DNA of 64,000 nt from Phymatolithon calcareum (GCA_977006965.1 OZ345356.1:2604001-2668000), one strand, 5' to 3'; positions 31,807 through 43,110 are shown, numbered from the stretch's first letter. Notes: generated by a model from the sequence alone, not told the origin. Numbers and translations are program-made.

Positions 31807-32484
31807 GAAGAAACAACCATGAATGGCAGTACACGAGGAAAGATATCGCCGCGATGGAGACCATAGAGCCGTTCGGTGAAGCTGTAAAGCATATCCAAAC
31901 AAACCAATCTTCGAAAATACTTCGATCGAAATTTCTGGAAATGGAAGGAGACTGCCTAGAATCGAAGCGGAAAAGAAAGATACCATACGACAAGACAAGA
32001 GAATTGCCAGCAATCCTCAAGTTCCCCAAGGTGAAGCAAACACAACTCGCGCTGCAGTATGCCTGTGGCAGATTCCCACAGGTGTCAACAACAAGTATGA
32101 CTGAAGAATTCGGCACCAGAGCCAAAGAGCATATGGAGACCCTTGAACGCACGCTAGCAGGGTACGAACTCGAAGGAGAAAAACGACTGGAAACAGAAAA
32201 GGCGCTAGATGAGCTCTTACTATTTAGCAAGACACTCATAGAACGCATGGAGAACAAAGAAGGCCCGTATTAATCCGCAGAATGCAAGGCAAAAAGTGGT
32301 CAAGTCCAAGGACCAACAATCTCGTAGAGGACTGAGATAGGACTACTTTGAGTCCTGAGTTTTCCCGTCCGCCATTCTGGTGGACGTTTCGTGAGCTGCA
32401 CAAAGGTAGGTAGCATCAGAGGAAGCCTTGCCCATATCTTCGGAAGTCTGTTGGGCTTTTAAATAAACTTGAATGGAAAAAAAA
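31807..32484 (+). mobile_element. 5'-truncated LINE copy, 3' end with A-rich tail
   Basis: A 14-bp duplication 'acttgcaatatttt' flanks the insert (31793-31806 and 32485-32498), and it ends in an A-rich tail. The frame to 32273 carries the basic block S-K-R-K-R-K-I-P-Y-D-K-T-R-E-L-P-A-I and L-A-L-Q-Y-A-C-G-R-F-P-Q-V, also found at 60170-60667. The 3' UTR ends 'gttgggcttttaaataaac'. Only the last coding exon-like part is present, so it cannot move on its own. Confidence 0.92.
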
Positions 32485-32724
32485 ACTTGCAATATTTTTC
32501 TCATATTTTTCCTGTTCTCGAATAGTGGTGCCATCAAGACCTGGCTACAATCAACGACAGAGTTTGCCAGGAAGATGACAGAGTTTCGTTACTTTCTCAA
32601 GCTTACCCGCAAGCGCGTGATGGTTCTGAAACTTTTACAGCTTCCATAAGGAATTGTAGTCTTCGTTCTCTCGCAATTCGCGTAAACATGCGTGCTCAAA
32701 TTTGCTGTAAATATCAACTTTGAG

Positions 32725-32820
32725 ATTTTTATTTTTAAAGCCCCGCAGTCATACGAATATACGGCAAGGCTTCCTCAGGTGCTGCCCTCACTAGGATGGC
32801 TCTACTCTTATGTCTAGTAT
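32725..32820 (-). mobile_element. Short LINE 3'-end fragment
   Basis: On the minus strand this is the same ~95-bp LINE tail as at 44297-44377 and 56518-56651, running from 'acataagagtagagcc' to '(c/t)ggggctttaaaaa'. It lies immediately left of the TA-flanked element that starts at 32837. I could not find a clear target-site duplication. Confidence 0.75.
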
Positions 32821-33043
32821 TCTATCTAAGCCCCTAGTGTCTATGTGACGAACACCCTCAATTGAGGGTGGATTTAAAAGCTCGAAAAAGTTTATAAAAA
32901 GAATACGGAACAGATTTTGAACGCCAGATTCGGAAAAGCGACCTTTTGTTCTTGGTGGGGAGTACCCTTTTACTGCCTTAAAACCTCGTCGTTCGCCGGT
33001 AGGAACGAAAATCTGGTGGTCACTCAGAAAAAACACATCTGCC

Positions 33044-33499
33044 ATGCCTCGAGAAAAAGACCCGCGCCGAGTGGTCGGTGCAGCCGTACACACCAAAGCA
33101 ACATCAGTGACAAGTCATGTACAGTGCTGCCGACTATGCGGAGCGTTTTCCAGTTCAAAAAAGGAGAACGGCACGGTTCAAGAGGTGCACGTTGATGAAA
33201 TCAAGGGTCGCTCGAGCACTTCAGTTCGCGTGAAATGGGTGCTTGTTCAAAAACCAATCGCAAAGACTAAGATTAAGACTATCAAGATTGTTAACGTCAA
33301 GGCAGGGAAGGCTGACGAAGGCGCTCGTTCCTCTCGAATGATTGTATCGAGTCCCAGCAGGCAAAACTCTGTACCTCGAACGCCGGCTTACAGTACTCGC
33401 GGTCGAACATCTTCTTCGCCAAACGCCGAGTATTGCGTTCAATATCAACCACACTATCGACAGAAGGCAACAGAAACCTACCATGCAATCCATGGTTAG
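33044..33499 (+). CDS. Basic 151-residue ORF inside the TA-flanked element
   Basis: Starts at an ATG (M-P-R-E-K-D-P-R-R-V-V) and is rich in Lys, Arg, Ser and Val, with one C-C-x-x-C cluster near residue 28. It has no helix-turn-helix or DDE pattern that I can see. It probably belongs to the surrounding mobile element; function unknown. Confidence 0.35.
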   Translation: MPREKDPRRVVGAAVHTKATSVTSHVQCCRLCGAFSSSKKENGTVQEVHVDEIKGRSSTSVRVKWVLVQKPIAKTKIKTIKIVNVKAGKADEGARSSRMIVSSPSRQNSVPRTPAYSTRGRTSSSPNAEYCVQYQPHYRQKATETYHAIHG

Positions 33500-33617
33500 A
33501 GCGCCAAGTACTATGTCAAATTGGGGGAAGGATTCCCTGTCAGTTCTGGAAAGTTCTCAGTATAAATAGAGATGTTATATCCGAGAACGGTGGCATCAGG
33601 TTCCACACACCGTACGA

Positions 33618-34292
33618 ATGCCGAACACCGCCGGGACCGAATGCGAGTTCTGTGCCGACTGGGACCACCAAAGATGAGGAGACGTCATCAAGCAGAAAGG
33701 TTTGCATTAAGCCTGGTAAGGCACAAAAAGCGCCTTGAAGAAACAGAAGAGTACGTTGGAAGAGATGAGGACGTAAAGGAAGCAATGAAGGATATTGAAT
33801 ATCTCAAGATGTATGAAGACTTGCGACAAGCCCTTCAGAAAGCCCAGGAGGGATCTGTCACGAAGAAGACGAGGAGAGAAGAAACAATTAAGGTATGGGA
33901 AAAGGAAGAAGAAGGCAGGTCAATGAAGATTCCTATTGAAGGCAAGCTACCAGGGATCCTTTACATAGGAGAAAGAACAACACGTTTAAGGTGCCTAAGG
34001 TTGACATTCAACCGAGCACCCCTTTGGAGGAAATCAGTGTTGGGTGCGTACTGTGGGATTACCGCGGTGGTCGAACTAGTCGCCTTACAACGTACTCTAG
34101 CGTCATCGAAGATGAGTACAGAAATTGAGTTTGAGTGCAAGAGACTTACAGGAGCTCTTGTTGGGAGAGAATTACGAATCAAGAACGTTTTGAGCAGCCA
34201 GATGACTATAGCGTAGAGATTATGCAAGAGCTGCCCCGTTACTCCAAGGTGAGGCTTTGGGAGCTCTCAAAAATAAAATCATCAAATATCCC
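33618..34292 (+). mobile_element. 5'-truncated LINE copy nested in the TA-flanked element
   Basis: Flanked by the 12-bp duplication 'cacaccgtacga' (33606-33617 and 34293-34304). The coding part (M-R-V-L-C-R-L, then T-T-R-L-R-C-L-R-L-x-x-N-R-A-P-L-W-R-K-S) matches 59581-60143 in the longer LINE. The tail is 'aaaataaaatcatcaaat' rather than pure poly-A, like the tail near 44650. Truncated and not autonomous. Confidence 0.92.
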
Positions 34293-35396
34293 CACACCGT
34301 ACGATTCCTTCATGACGATGTTTCGCCGAGTGCACCTGCGAACAATCGTTGCTTAGGCATCCGCTAAGCGAAACGAATAGGAAGAACGGAGGCTAAGATT
34401 TTCGGAATACTTATCCTCAGGAGTTGGGCGCAAAGAGATTTATGGAAGTCTAACATGGGGAACAAGTATATCCTCGCTCCTTCATTTTCAAACAGTGGGA
34501 TGACCAGAGCCAGGTTCTCCGAGTACCTCCGGTGCGTCACATTCACCGTGCAACCAAGTGAACAAGGCACTATGTCGTCCGTACAGTACCAGTGGGCACT
34601 CGTTTAGGATTTTATCGATGCTATTAATGATCACAAAAAAACCACTGTGTCTCTGTTAGCACTGGTTTTGCTTTGCCAAGTTCATATCTCTTTGGTATGG
34701 CAACGGAGGCTATTGGATTGAAAATGGCCTCCTTCAGTACATCGCCATCCACCGTAAACCGGAGAAAGGTTGCGAGTTACAGGATTCAGACTAAGGAAGA
34801 CCTGAGATAATGCTGCATCTTGATCTGTGGACCACGATAGTGGACGAGAAGCAAAACGCTTTAGAAGGTGAAACTGCCGATAGTTCAGTTGTACTACGCC
34901 GTCTTGTGGCCCCAGACGCTGGTACAAGGCGCCTTGTCCTCCCGGATTCATTCTGCCTCACGCAATAATCATCGATATTCAGTACTCCAAAAGGTATATT
35001 TGTTCCAAGGGCGGTTTTGAAACCCACTAAACTCCTCCGAAAATGGAAAAGTAAGCCAAAGGTGGCATGACGACTATTTTAGCTACTCAAAACAACTGCA
35101 GAGTCTGACAAGTCAAGGAATTAACCCTCGTGTTCTCATCATGTAGTAGACTTGCTGGCGCCGCAATCAACATATGTGGCACTTCAACAGGTAGAAACTG
35201 TATTGCTAAGCATGCTGAACTCATCCATGAGCTTGATGCGTTTGATGAGCCTAATAATGAGTAGCTTTCGTTGGTAAAAAATAAATGATTCTCATTCCCT
35301 CAATTGAGGGAAAATTCCCGTCACATAGACACTAGCATGTACTCGATTTGCTTTTGATAACTCTTCCTATCACTTTTCGAAACGTTGCTTCTTCTT

Positions 35397-35500
35397 TCAG
35401 TGCGGGACTCCTTCATTCTGCATACGCTCGATGATGCTTTTGGTGAAGAGAAAAAGGTCATCTAGTGTTTTCTCGAGACTTTCGTATGGACACAGCTTTG
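35397..35500 (-). mobile_element. LINE ORF C-terminal relic
   Basis: The minus-strand frame ends with L-E-K-T-L-D-D-L-F-L-F-T-K-S-I-I-E-R-M-Q-N, close to A-L-D-E-L-L-L-F-S-K-T-L-I-E-R-M-E-N at 32200-32260. It is short and has no clear boundaries. Confidence 0.55.
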
Positions 35501-35807
35501 AGCATGCAAGCCTGATTTTTGGCGGCAATATCCTCGGAGTCTTTGCCCTCTCGTACTGCAAAAATTGATGTTTATCGGGACACAGAAATAATTTTATTGC
35601 TAGTCTTCCGCGCATCGCAATACTTCGTGGAGAATTTCTCGTCCTTCTTCGCGGACATGCGTCCGAGGTGAGAAGGCTTGAGGTGATTTGGTACATTGTG
35701 CGTTAAGCTACAAGCAAAGTGGCATTTCTTGTGTCTAAATATGCCTATTCGTTTAGATATTGTACAGGCTCGCATGTGCGGCTACGGATCTCATTACATA
35801 CTGGAAG

Positions 35808-35825
35808 CAGGGGAACATTCCCCTG
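35808..35825. mobile_element. 18-bp minimal remnant of the CAGGGG MITE family
   Basis: The 18 bp 'caggggaacattcccctg' consist of the first 8 bp and last 10 bp of the MITE at 28036-28405. They are flanked by the exact 7-bp duplication 'ctggaag' (35801-35807 and 35826-35832). The TSD length equals that of the full MITE. Confidence 0.75.
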
Positions 35826-36436
35826 CTGGAAGTATTCTTCACAGCATTACCAGGACATGTTTTTTCCTTTTCCCGATCATGCGAGAAACAATTAAGTTTC
35901 ATGTTTACGCATAAAAATAAAAGGACAAATCTAAGATGGGGATACATTAATTAAATTCGGTGCTACATTGGTACATTATTTTTCCGCTTGGAATTGGGTG
36001 AGATTTTGACTTTTCGGTCCACTTCCATTTGATGGGTGCCGCACATCACAACTGCTTGCACTAGATGGAACAATCTTGGTGGCCAATGCCCATAACTCAG
36101 ATGGGTCCAATTTTTAACATAGTATCTTTGCAAGTTTCACCGGCATAGGTGCGGGACTGCACAACATTGGATCCTGTCGCAATGTCCAAAAGTAACGAGT
36201 AAAAGTTTCGTCGATCACTTTCAGCGATATCCTGGTATCTCTGCAGGAAAGCATTCTGCAAGCGTCGCTGCAAAATCTTCACTCTCCAAAAACGAGCTCT
36301 CCAAGAAGCCCTTGATGTCTTCATAGGCGTTCATAACGATGCAGTAGATCCTCGATTTTTGAATACAGAATGCCTGTCCCAAGTCGGTTTCGAATTAAAT
36401 TTTTAAGAAAATAAAGGATTACTGAATAGACGCATA

Positions 36437-37559
36437 TTTTCAGTGTCACTATTTCTCGCGTCTGTGTCACTAATCGCGAAAAAGACATTTCAGTGTCACT
36501 ATTTTCCAAAAATGGCAACTCAGCGTCACTAATCTTCCAAACGCTTCGACTGTGTCACTAAAAATTACAGAAGAAACTAGAAATTTACAATTTTGGGGAC
36601 ATCGTTATTGATAAGTCTATTCATCTGGTCAAAATTTGGCAAGGAGTAAAACGCCTTGCCGAGTACACGTTTTGCGAGCTCCAGGTGTTGTGCACAAGAT
36701 TTTCAGAATCTATATGATGCGTATCGCGTGGTATGATAATGTTTAGATTTGTAACGGTCTAATCACGACAAAGTCAGAACTGGCCCATATCGTGGATAAA
36801 ACGTGCCAAAAAGAATTTTTCAAACATTTGCAGTAGTGTTCTGTGGTCAATGGCAAAGCTCTCGCAAAACTGCAGACATGATTATTGGCTCTGAGCGGAC
36901 AATTAAATCTATTATGGAGTAGAACAGGAGAACTAGAGCTGCAGTTAAATTAAGTTGCTCTAAGATGGTGAACAGTTTATTGATCAGTTCAAGGCTTCAA
37001 TCACTTCCATCGCCAATTACTGTCCAAAGAAAATGTCCGAAAACAACTACTTAAATGAGAACGTTAGCGAAGGATTGGAGCGCAACGAAACATCTCTCAG
37101 GTGCAATGATAAATTGACAAAGGGAGCTTCAATTAAACAGAAATCCAATCCTTTATCGCTTGTTCACGATTGTCCTCAACGCCCGGCTCATTTTGTTGCA
37201 AAAATCTGGTTACATAACGGCTACTGATGCATCGGCGATCAAACATCTTCAAACCCGTGTCATGACCAAGTGGATTGTTGTCGTTCCTGATATCCTGGTC
37301 GAGGATCAAGATGATGCCGTCGAAAAGAATGGGGAAGAAAATCTACCCACTTGATCGGCATTGATCTTTGAAAAAAAAATTCCGAAACTTTTGCCGAAGA
37401 GCATGAGTGTGTCTTATTGAGTTGCTTTTATTGACACAGAAGAGCCATTTTTAGCATTAGTGACACTGAGCCATCGTTTCTCTGATTAGTGACATTGAAG
37501 TGCTCTTTTTCATATTAGCGACACTGACGTGCTGTTTCTCAAATTAGTGGCAGGGAAAA
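36437..37559. mobile_element. 1.1-kb element with inverted arrays of a GTGTCACTAA motif
   Basis: Five copies of 'g(t/c)gtcacta' lie in one orientation at 36441-36560, spaced mostly ~30 bp. At least four lie in the opposite orientation at 37455-37550. The outer ends 'ttttcagtgtcacta' and the reverse complement of 'tagtggcagggaaaa' pair, and TA lies at both edges. Internal sequence at 37018-37160 recurs on the minus strand at 46810-46945. No intact transposase is seen. Confidence 0.75.
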
Positions 37560-37566
37560 TATTTAG

Positions 37567-38700
37567 CCGATTTTTATTTAAAAGTTACCAAAGGATCTGC
37601 TGACGCTTGGGGCAACTTTTCCTAGTGCCAAAAGGTTTTTTGTCGAGGAATAAATTCGGACACTGGTCGATGCTGAGCAATCAACTTGAGCCTGGCACGA
37701 TTTATGGCTGTACCATCGATGGACGATTACGTGGTCTAATTGTGCGGCGCATGGTTAGAGTTTTTACCATTTGCTATTTACTTGGTTTCCTGCATGGACA
37801 CGCAACTTGTAGGTTGCAGCCACACTTCACTCGCGGGTATAAAATCCGCTGGCGACTAGCGCCGAAGCAGCAGAAACCAACAGAGAACAACTAAACGAAC
37901 CAAGCCAAAGAGGTTAACCAAAGCCACATTTTGTGCGCCGTGCATCACTACGCGCATTAGGTATCTCGTATACCTTTCGCCTGGGATAATCAGGACGGGC
38001 CGTTTTCTCTTCCACACGGAAGCGTTCCCAAGTCCTAGGCAGGACGATTCGGTTCAACTTCGTCTGAACATTACCGTAATCGTCCTGCCCAGGACTTAGG
38101 AACTCTTCCGTGTGGAAGAGAAAACGCCCAATACAAGAGCAGCACGTCCTGATTATCCCAGGCGAAAGGTATACGAGATACCTAATGCGCGCAGTGATGC
38201 ACGGCGCACAAAATGTGGCGTTGGTTAACCTCTTTGGCTTGGTTCGTTTAGTTGTTCTCTGTTGGTTTCTGCTGCTTCGGCGCTAGTCGCCAGCGGATTT
38301 TATACCCGCGAGTGAAGTGTGGCTGCAACCTACAAGTTGCGTGTCCATGCAGGAAACCAGGTAAATAGCAAATGGTAAAAACTCTAACCATGCGCCGCAC
38401 AATTAGACCACGTAATCGTCCATCGATGGTACAGCCATAAATCGTGCCAGGCTCAAGTTGATTGCTCAGCATCGCCCAGTGTCCGAATTTGTTCCTCGAC
38501 ATTTTGGCTGCATTCTGTCTATGGAAGAGTTTTTTTCTTGTCGGTGTAACACGATTCAGTGGACTACAAAAGCCCACCTCTGGTCTCCTTCGGGACCTCG
38601 AGGGGGAACTTACTCCCCTGCCCTGTGGCACGCTGTGATTTCAGGTTGCGGCCAGTCTTGGAGCGGGGCAGTCGCAAAACGTCTGACATTCTCTGGGAAA
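37567..38700 (+). repeat. Copy of a coding dispersed repeat, split by a foldback element
   Basis: The two parts, 37567-37640 and 38502-~38690, together match the repeat at 54835-55065 (-). Its translation contains D-F-Y-L-K-V-T-x-x-S-A-D-A-W and V-G-V-T-R-F-S-G-L-Q-K-P-T-S-G-L-L. Frames are not intact. The family looks like a transposon-encoded protein, class unknown. Confidence 0.75.
37641..38501. mobile_element. 861-bp near-perfect foldback element
   Basis: Arms of about 400 bp are near-identical inverted copies around a ~28-bp centre at 38049-38078. Outer ends are 'tgtcgaggaa' and its complement 'ttcctcgaca' (with a one-base variant). The element interrupts a repeat known uninterrupted at 54.9 kb, and a TTTT duplication (37637-37640, 38502-38505) marks the site. 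Both arms are open for ~85 codons in the inward direction, giving the same peptide, but this is probably incidental. Confidence 0.92.
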
Positions 38701-39357
38701 ACTTCGCCGTTAGAGCATCATGCATTCTCCAGCTCGAGCATTTTTATCGGTAACTCCCTCATTGCTGAGTGAGAGGCCAAGGTGTGAGACTTCTTTGACC
38801 TTTGCCAGAGTTTCTTCCTGCAAGATTGAAATGGATGTCTAGTGCCCGACGAGAGAAGAACTTCGCTCTTCCCGGCTTTCGGGTTTCAAATCATCTGTCT
38901 GTCCACTTGCTCATATCGACGCAATATTTAGCAGTCGCTGTGGTCGCACTGGGCCTTTACAGATAGGACTTCTTGACTTCATTGTAATGTCCTTAAATCG
39001 ACAAACATCCCCAGTCCAAAGTGAGGTAACCTCGATTAACTCAATTCCTTTGCACAGCATTGAACAGTTGAATGATAAGCAACTGTTGGAAACTGGGGCT
39101 CTAATTTGTACCCATGGAAACGCGCGGGTGGAAAAGTCGAAGCGTAACTGAAAAAAACAGGCATACACTGGCGCGGCAGTGATTCCCCTCCTCCTTTCGC
39201 CCGTTGAGCTTGCGCCTTGAATATCGCACACAGTAGCATCGGTGCCATGTCGTCTCGGTCCTGCAAACTGTGGAAAAGTTTGATAATCGCGACTGGTCTG
39301 TCCACAACTCCGTCTTGCTTGTGAAGCAAATTGCATACTCCTCTGTGGCTGACCCTG

Positions 39358-40455
39358 TGTCGCAAAACGGCAATGAACAGTTCAGAACAAAAGAGAGTTT
39401 ATTATCTTTCGCGCGCTCAGCGTTGTAGAACCTCGCACAGGTCCACGTGCTGTTCAATAATGTCGTCACACACCAGTTAGTCTTAGTTTTTAAATTTTTT
39501 TATTCAAGTTTATTTAAAAGCCCCACAGACTTCCGAAGATACGGGCGAGACTTCCTCTGATGCTACCTACCTTTGTGCAGCTCACAAAACGCCCACTAGA
39601 ATCGCGGACGGGAAAGCTCAGGATTCAAAGTAATCCTATCTCAGTCCTCTACAGGATTGCTGGTGCTTGGACTCGACCGCGTTTTGCCTTGCCTTATACG
39701 AATCAATACATGCCTTCTTCGTTCTCCATGCGTTCTATGAGTGTCTTGCTAAATAGTAAGAGCTCATCTAGTGCCTTTTCTGTTTCCAGTCGTTTTCTCC
39801 TTCTAGGTCGTGCCCTACTAGCGTGCTTTCAAGGGTCTCCATATGCTGTCTGGCTCTTGTGCCGAATTTTTCGGCCATACGTGTTGTTGGCACCTGTGGG
39901 AATCTTCCGCAGGCATACTGCAGTGCGAGTTGTCTGTGATTCACCTTGGGGAACTTCATTATTGCTGGCAATTCACTTGTCTTATCGTTTGGAATCTTCC
40001 TTTTCCGCTTCGATTCTAGGCGGTCTCCTTCCATTGCCAGAAATGTAGATCGAAGTGTTTGTGAAGACTGGTTTGTTTGGATATGAGTTAGTCTTAGTGA
40101 TCCATTATGACCGCTGGTTTTTCAAACGGGGACCGGGCATGGCGAGACGACTACACCAGCCACTTCTCTCCGTGTGCTCCCGGAAGGAGCACTGAGCCGA
40201 CCAAGACTTGGTGATTCTTATTCCGACTGCCTTCCGACACAATGCTTTGCTCGGGTTCTGTCGCATTTATACCATTCCGAATCTGGTCATCAGCGCTGGA
40301 GTATGAAGCGGCGCTCATCCAGAGCCAGTTAGACTGTCTCCGAATTTACGGTCTTGTTATGAGGAAAAGGCGGCAGTGTGCGAGACGGAGCCACTTGAGA
40401 CCCATTGTTTCTTGTCTTCTCGACAGCGCTTATTCCCAACCTCGAATTTGAGACA
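39358..40455. mobile_element. Solo LTR (about 487 bp) split by a LINE insertion
   Basis: Begins TGTCGCAAAAC, ends GAGACA, and is flanked by the exact 5-bp duplication CCCTG (39353-39357 and 40456-40460). Removing the LINE and one copy of its TSD leaves ~487 bp that matches the LTR at 54237-54721. No internal retroelement sequence is adjacent, so this is a solo LTR. Confidence 0.9.
39487..40085 (-). mobile_element. 5'-truncated LINE inserted in the solo LTR
   Basis: The minus-strand coding part contains S-K-R-K-R-K-I-P and L-A-L-Q-Y-A-C-G-R-F-P-Q-V, as at 31807-32484, and ends in an A-rich tail (T-rich on the plus strand at 39487). The 12-bp duplication 'agttagtcttag' occurs at 39475-39486 and 40086-40097. 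The second LTR copy at 54.35 kb has the single, empty site. Confidence 0.95.
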
Positions 40456-41059
40456 CCCTGCCACATGCGGACCGCGAATGTGCGACTTGCAGTACATGGA
40501 TATTGTTGTAAAATCGATATAATCGAGGAGGTGGCAATCAAGAAGACTTGAGAGTGGAAACATCATGATGAGAATGCTGGTAATAATCGAAGTGAAATTT
40601 AGAGGCAAAGGGAAGCCAATGGCTGCAGAGGGCGAGCGCTTCCCACTAGTTACACGAAACTGTATCCCAGCGATTCGCAAAATGGCCGTACTGTTTCTCA
40701 AGTGCATTTCCATATGTCACTGAATTTACCACTTACACGTGAAATCCAATCTTAGGAATACCAACTGTAGGGTACGGAATTGGAGCACCACGTAAGCTTC
40801 ACTATAAAAGCCGCCGAACTAATTTATTGATGGAGTTCGGCAAGCAAGTAAGAAAACAACCATCGAAGTTTGCTGCACTGCGTGGATCTCGACGAGAATT
40901 CACCTGCTCTAAGTTTCTCATCGTGTCGAGACTCAGCATGGGGACTAGAGCGTGTTCGTGGTATTCCACGTGGACCAGCGCGACGTAGAAGGCCTGGTCG
41001 TATACATTGCACGCAGCACTTATTGCGTGTATTACAGTAGCAATCATTCGACTGATTTC

Positions 41060-42230
41060 GTGGATAGTTCACTTTCGTGTTCAATAGGAACGCAAATGTT
41101 TACCCAAGTTCGGTGACGAAATTAGTGTAGCAGAAATGATATAAAAGCTCGCTGGGAGTTCCTCACTGAGAAGGAACTAAGCATCAAGAACAAGAAGGTA
41201 TAACTTATACCTTATAACCACACGTCAAATTCTAGCGCAAGCTAGTGTGGCAGAAACCGATCGCTGGAGACAGCGCGTACCACTCGTCGTGAACGCAGCC
41301 ACTGATTCATAGACCATTCAGGCACTACAATCGTGGAACCTATTATCCTCTTTTGATCCTACCTTAGGGCTGTGAATCAAAGGACGAAAATTGCTGACTT
41401 CATCAAGTCATCTCGCCAAGCGGAAAGCTTGACTTTGATTGATATCAGGCTGGTGCGCGAATAAGTCATCTCGCTCATTCGAGAAAGCTTGGCAACTTCG
41501 GTATCGGGAGGTCATTGATACAAAGGGTTGAATCACCATAATCTCCGGATTATCCAACCCTAACCTGACTGTCCAATTCAACCTGTGCAGAGAGAAACCC
41601 GTAGCGATAATCCAAAATTTGAACGAAGAGAACTTGCTCGAGAGCAAGTTTAGGCGTTAACTTAAAAATTGACGTCATCTGCAATAAAGAAAGAAAGGAC
41701 AATTTAATAGTGCGAAGTGACACATCGCGAGGAACCCTAGCTGCGTGTTAAAGATTGAGCCGACTTTTAAGTTTCTCATTGCGAGAAAACATAGCCGGTC
41801 TCAATAACAAGTACGAATCTGAAACTTCTCGACAGAGATGCCAGCCGTAAGTCGAAAGCGTTACGATGTATGTGACAGGGTGCAACCCATCTCTCAACAC
41901 TAAAGCACAACAGCGCCTAAAAGATCTGTGAATCGAAGAGAAAGGACGAATTACCTCGACGAACCTAGAAGTGTACAAGGCACTCGTGCATTGCAGATGG
42001 GGGAACGCGGTACATCTCACGCCATCGACGAACACAATTGATTCGCGTATGTAGCGTTGACTGTACTGAAACCGTGATCAAATATTTCTCTCGCGATTGT
42101 AGGCCTCGTAACTGGAGACACGATCCTTACAGTGCCCCCATGGAGTGATCTGTAGTGCCGAATGGGGAATGTGTCTCACGCGTATGCATTACTTTGTCAT
42201 TTTTCGCTTCGGACGTAGTGCATAAGATAG
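41060..42230. other. No supported gene
   Basis: A TATAAAAG string at 41141, followed by a short inverted repeat ('gagttcct' and 'aggaactaa'), resembles 40803 and 60829. Short ORFs on the minus strand show no domain. Confidence 0.4.
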
Positions 42231-42239
42231 TTTTTTACT

Positions 42240-43110
42240 TCCTATGAGAAAAGAAGGTTGGAGTTCTTCGGATTTCGGCTCGACTGCTCGGATAGCTGCA
42301 CGCTCAAGTTCGCGTGAACGTCCCTTCTATCATGCGGAACTGGACCGCAACCGCTTCGCCGCACAAGCCATTTCGGTTACAATCGTTCCCCATTCCCCTG
42401 TTGGTGGGTCCTTTCCAAGGTCGACGGCCCAACCAAGGTCGCTGTATGAAGGACGACGCGGCCGTCTCGCATCACTGAGACTTCGGCTATATTATCGTCC
42501 AACTTATCCATCGTCATGAATTGCACGACCGCTGGAGTTTGCGCAAGGTTGTCAAATTTTTTTCAGCCGAACATGTACTCTTCTTCTGTCGAGCCGCGCC
42601 TATCTCTGTTTCCTGGTTCACCTTCCTCGATTATTACTACATTCTTTTCCGTTGTTTCCGTTTCGCTGCTCTTCATCGCGCTTCACAACGACGCCTTTGC
42701 TACTTGAGTTGAGCCTGCCCATCCCACACAGTGTAGCCCCGCACATTTGTTTTATCCAACCTCTGCTTACGTTTCCGTTGAGGAGTGTGGACCTTTTACG
42801 GTTCGGCTTTCTCTCCGCTACAAGCCGTATTCTACTCCTATTTGGTCCCCTCCATCTCGAAGAGCTTCTAACGCCCTACACGACGTAGCCTCGCCCAGCA
42901 CGTCCGCTTTTGTTCTGGCAAAGCAGGGGAGTGCTCCGAGGGCCTATATGCTTATTCCGTCTATTTGCCCTTTTTGGGGTTTTGTTGGCTTGACTGGCTT
43001 TCCAGAAATTTTTATGTCTAGTGGCACCAGCTCTTTTTCAGCTCTCTCATCTCTTGGTCTATCATAACCCATGCAGTGTCGGGTTCTTGTGAGCCTAGTA
43101 CTATATCAGA
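42240..43110 (+). mobile_element. Copy of the LINE 5' region
   Basis: Resembles 57080-57930: shared strings include 'gatttcggctcga(c/a)tgctcgg', 'cgtagcctcgccc' and the 'ggcaaagca' block. No reverse transcriptase follows. It is probably the 5' UTR or leader of the LINE at 57 kb. Confidence 0.65.

Larger units (their letters stand above)
32837..35332. mobile_element. 2.5-kb TA-flanked terminal-inverted-repeat element, with nested LINE
   Basis: The left end reads 'gtgtctatgtgacg' and the right end is its exact reverse complement, each next to a TA (32835-32836 and 35333-35334). Just inside both ends lies the palindrome 'ccctcaattgaggg'. TA duplication is typical of Tc1/mariner/IS630-type elements, but I do not recognise a transposase inside. 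A LINE is inserted at 33618-34292. Confidence 0.8.

Noticed and set aside
37607-38631. Two ~90-codon ORFs in the foldback arms as genes
   Set aside because: They are the same sequence read inward from both arms, without a proper start or motif.
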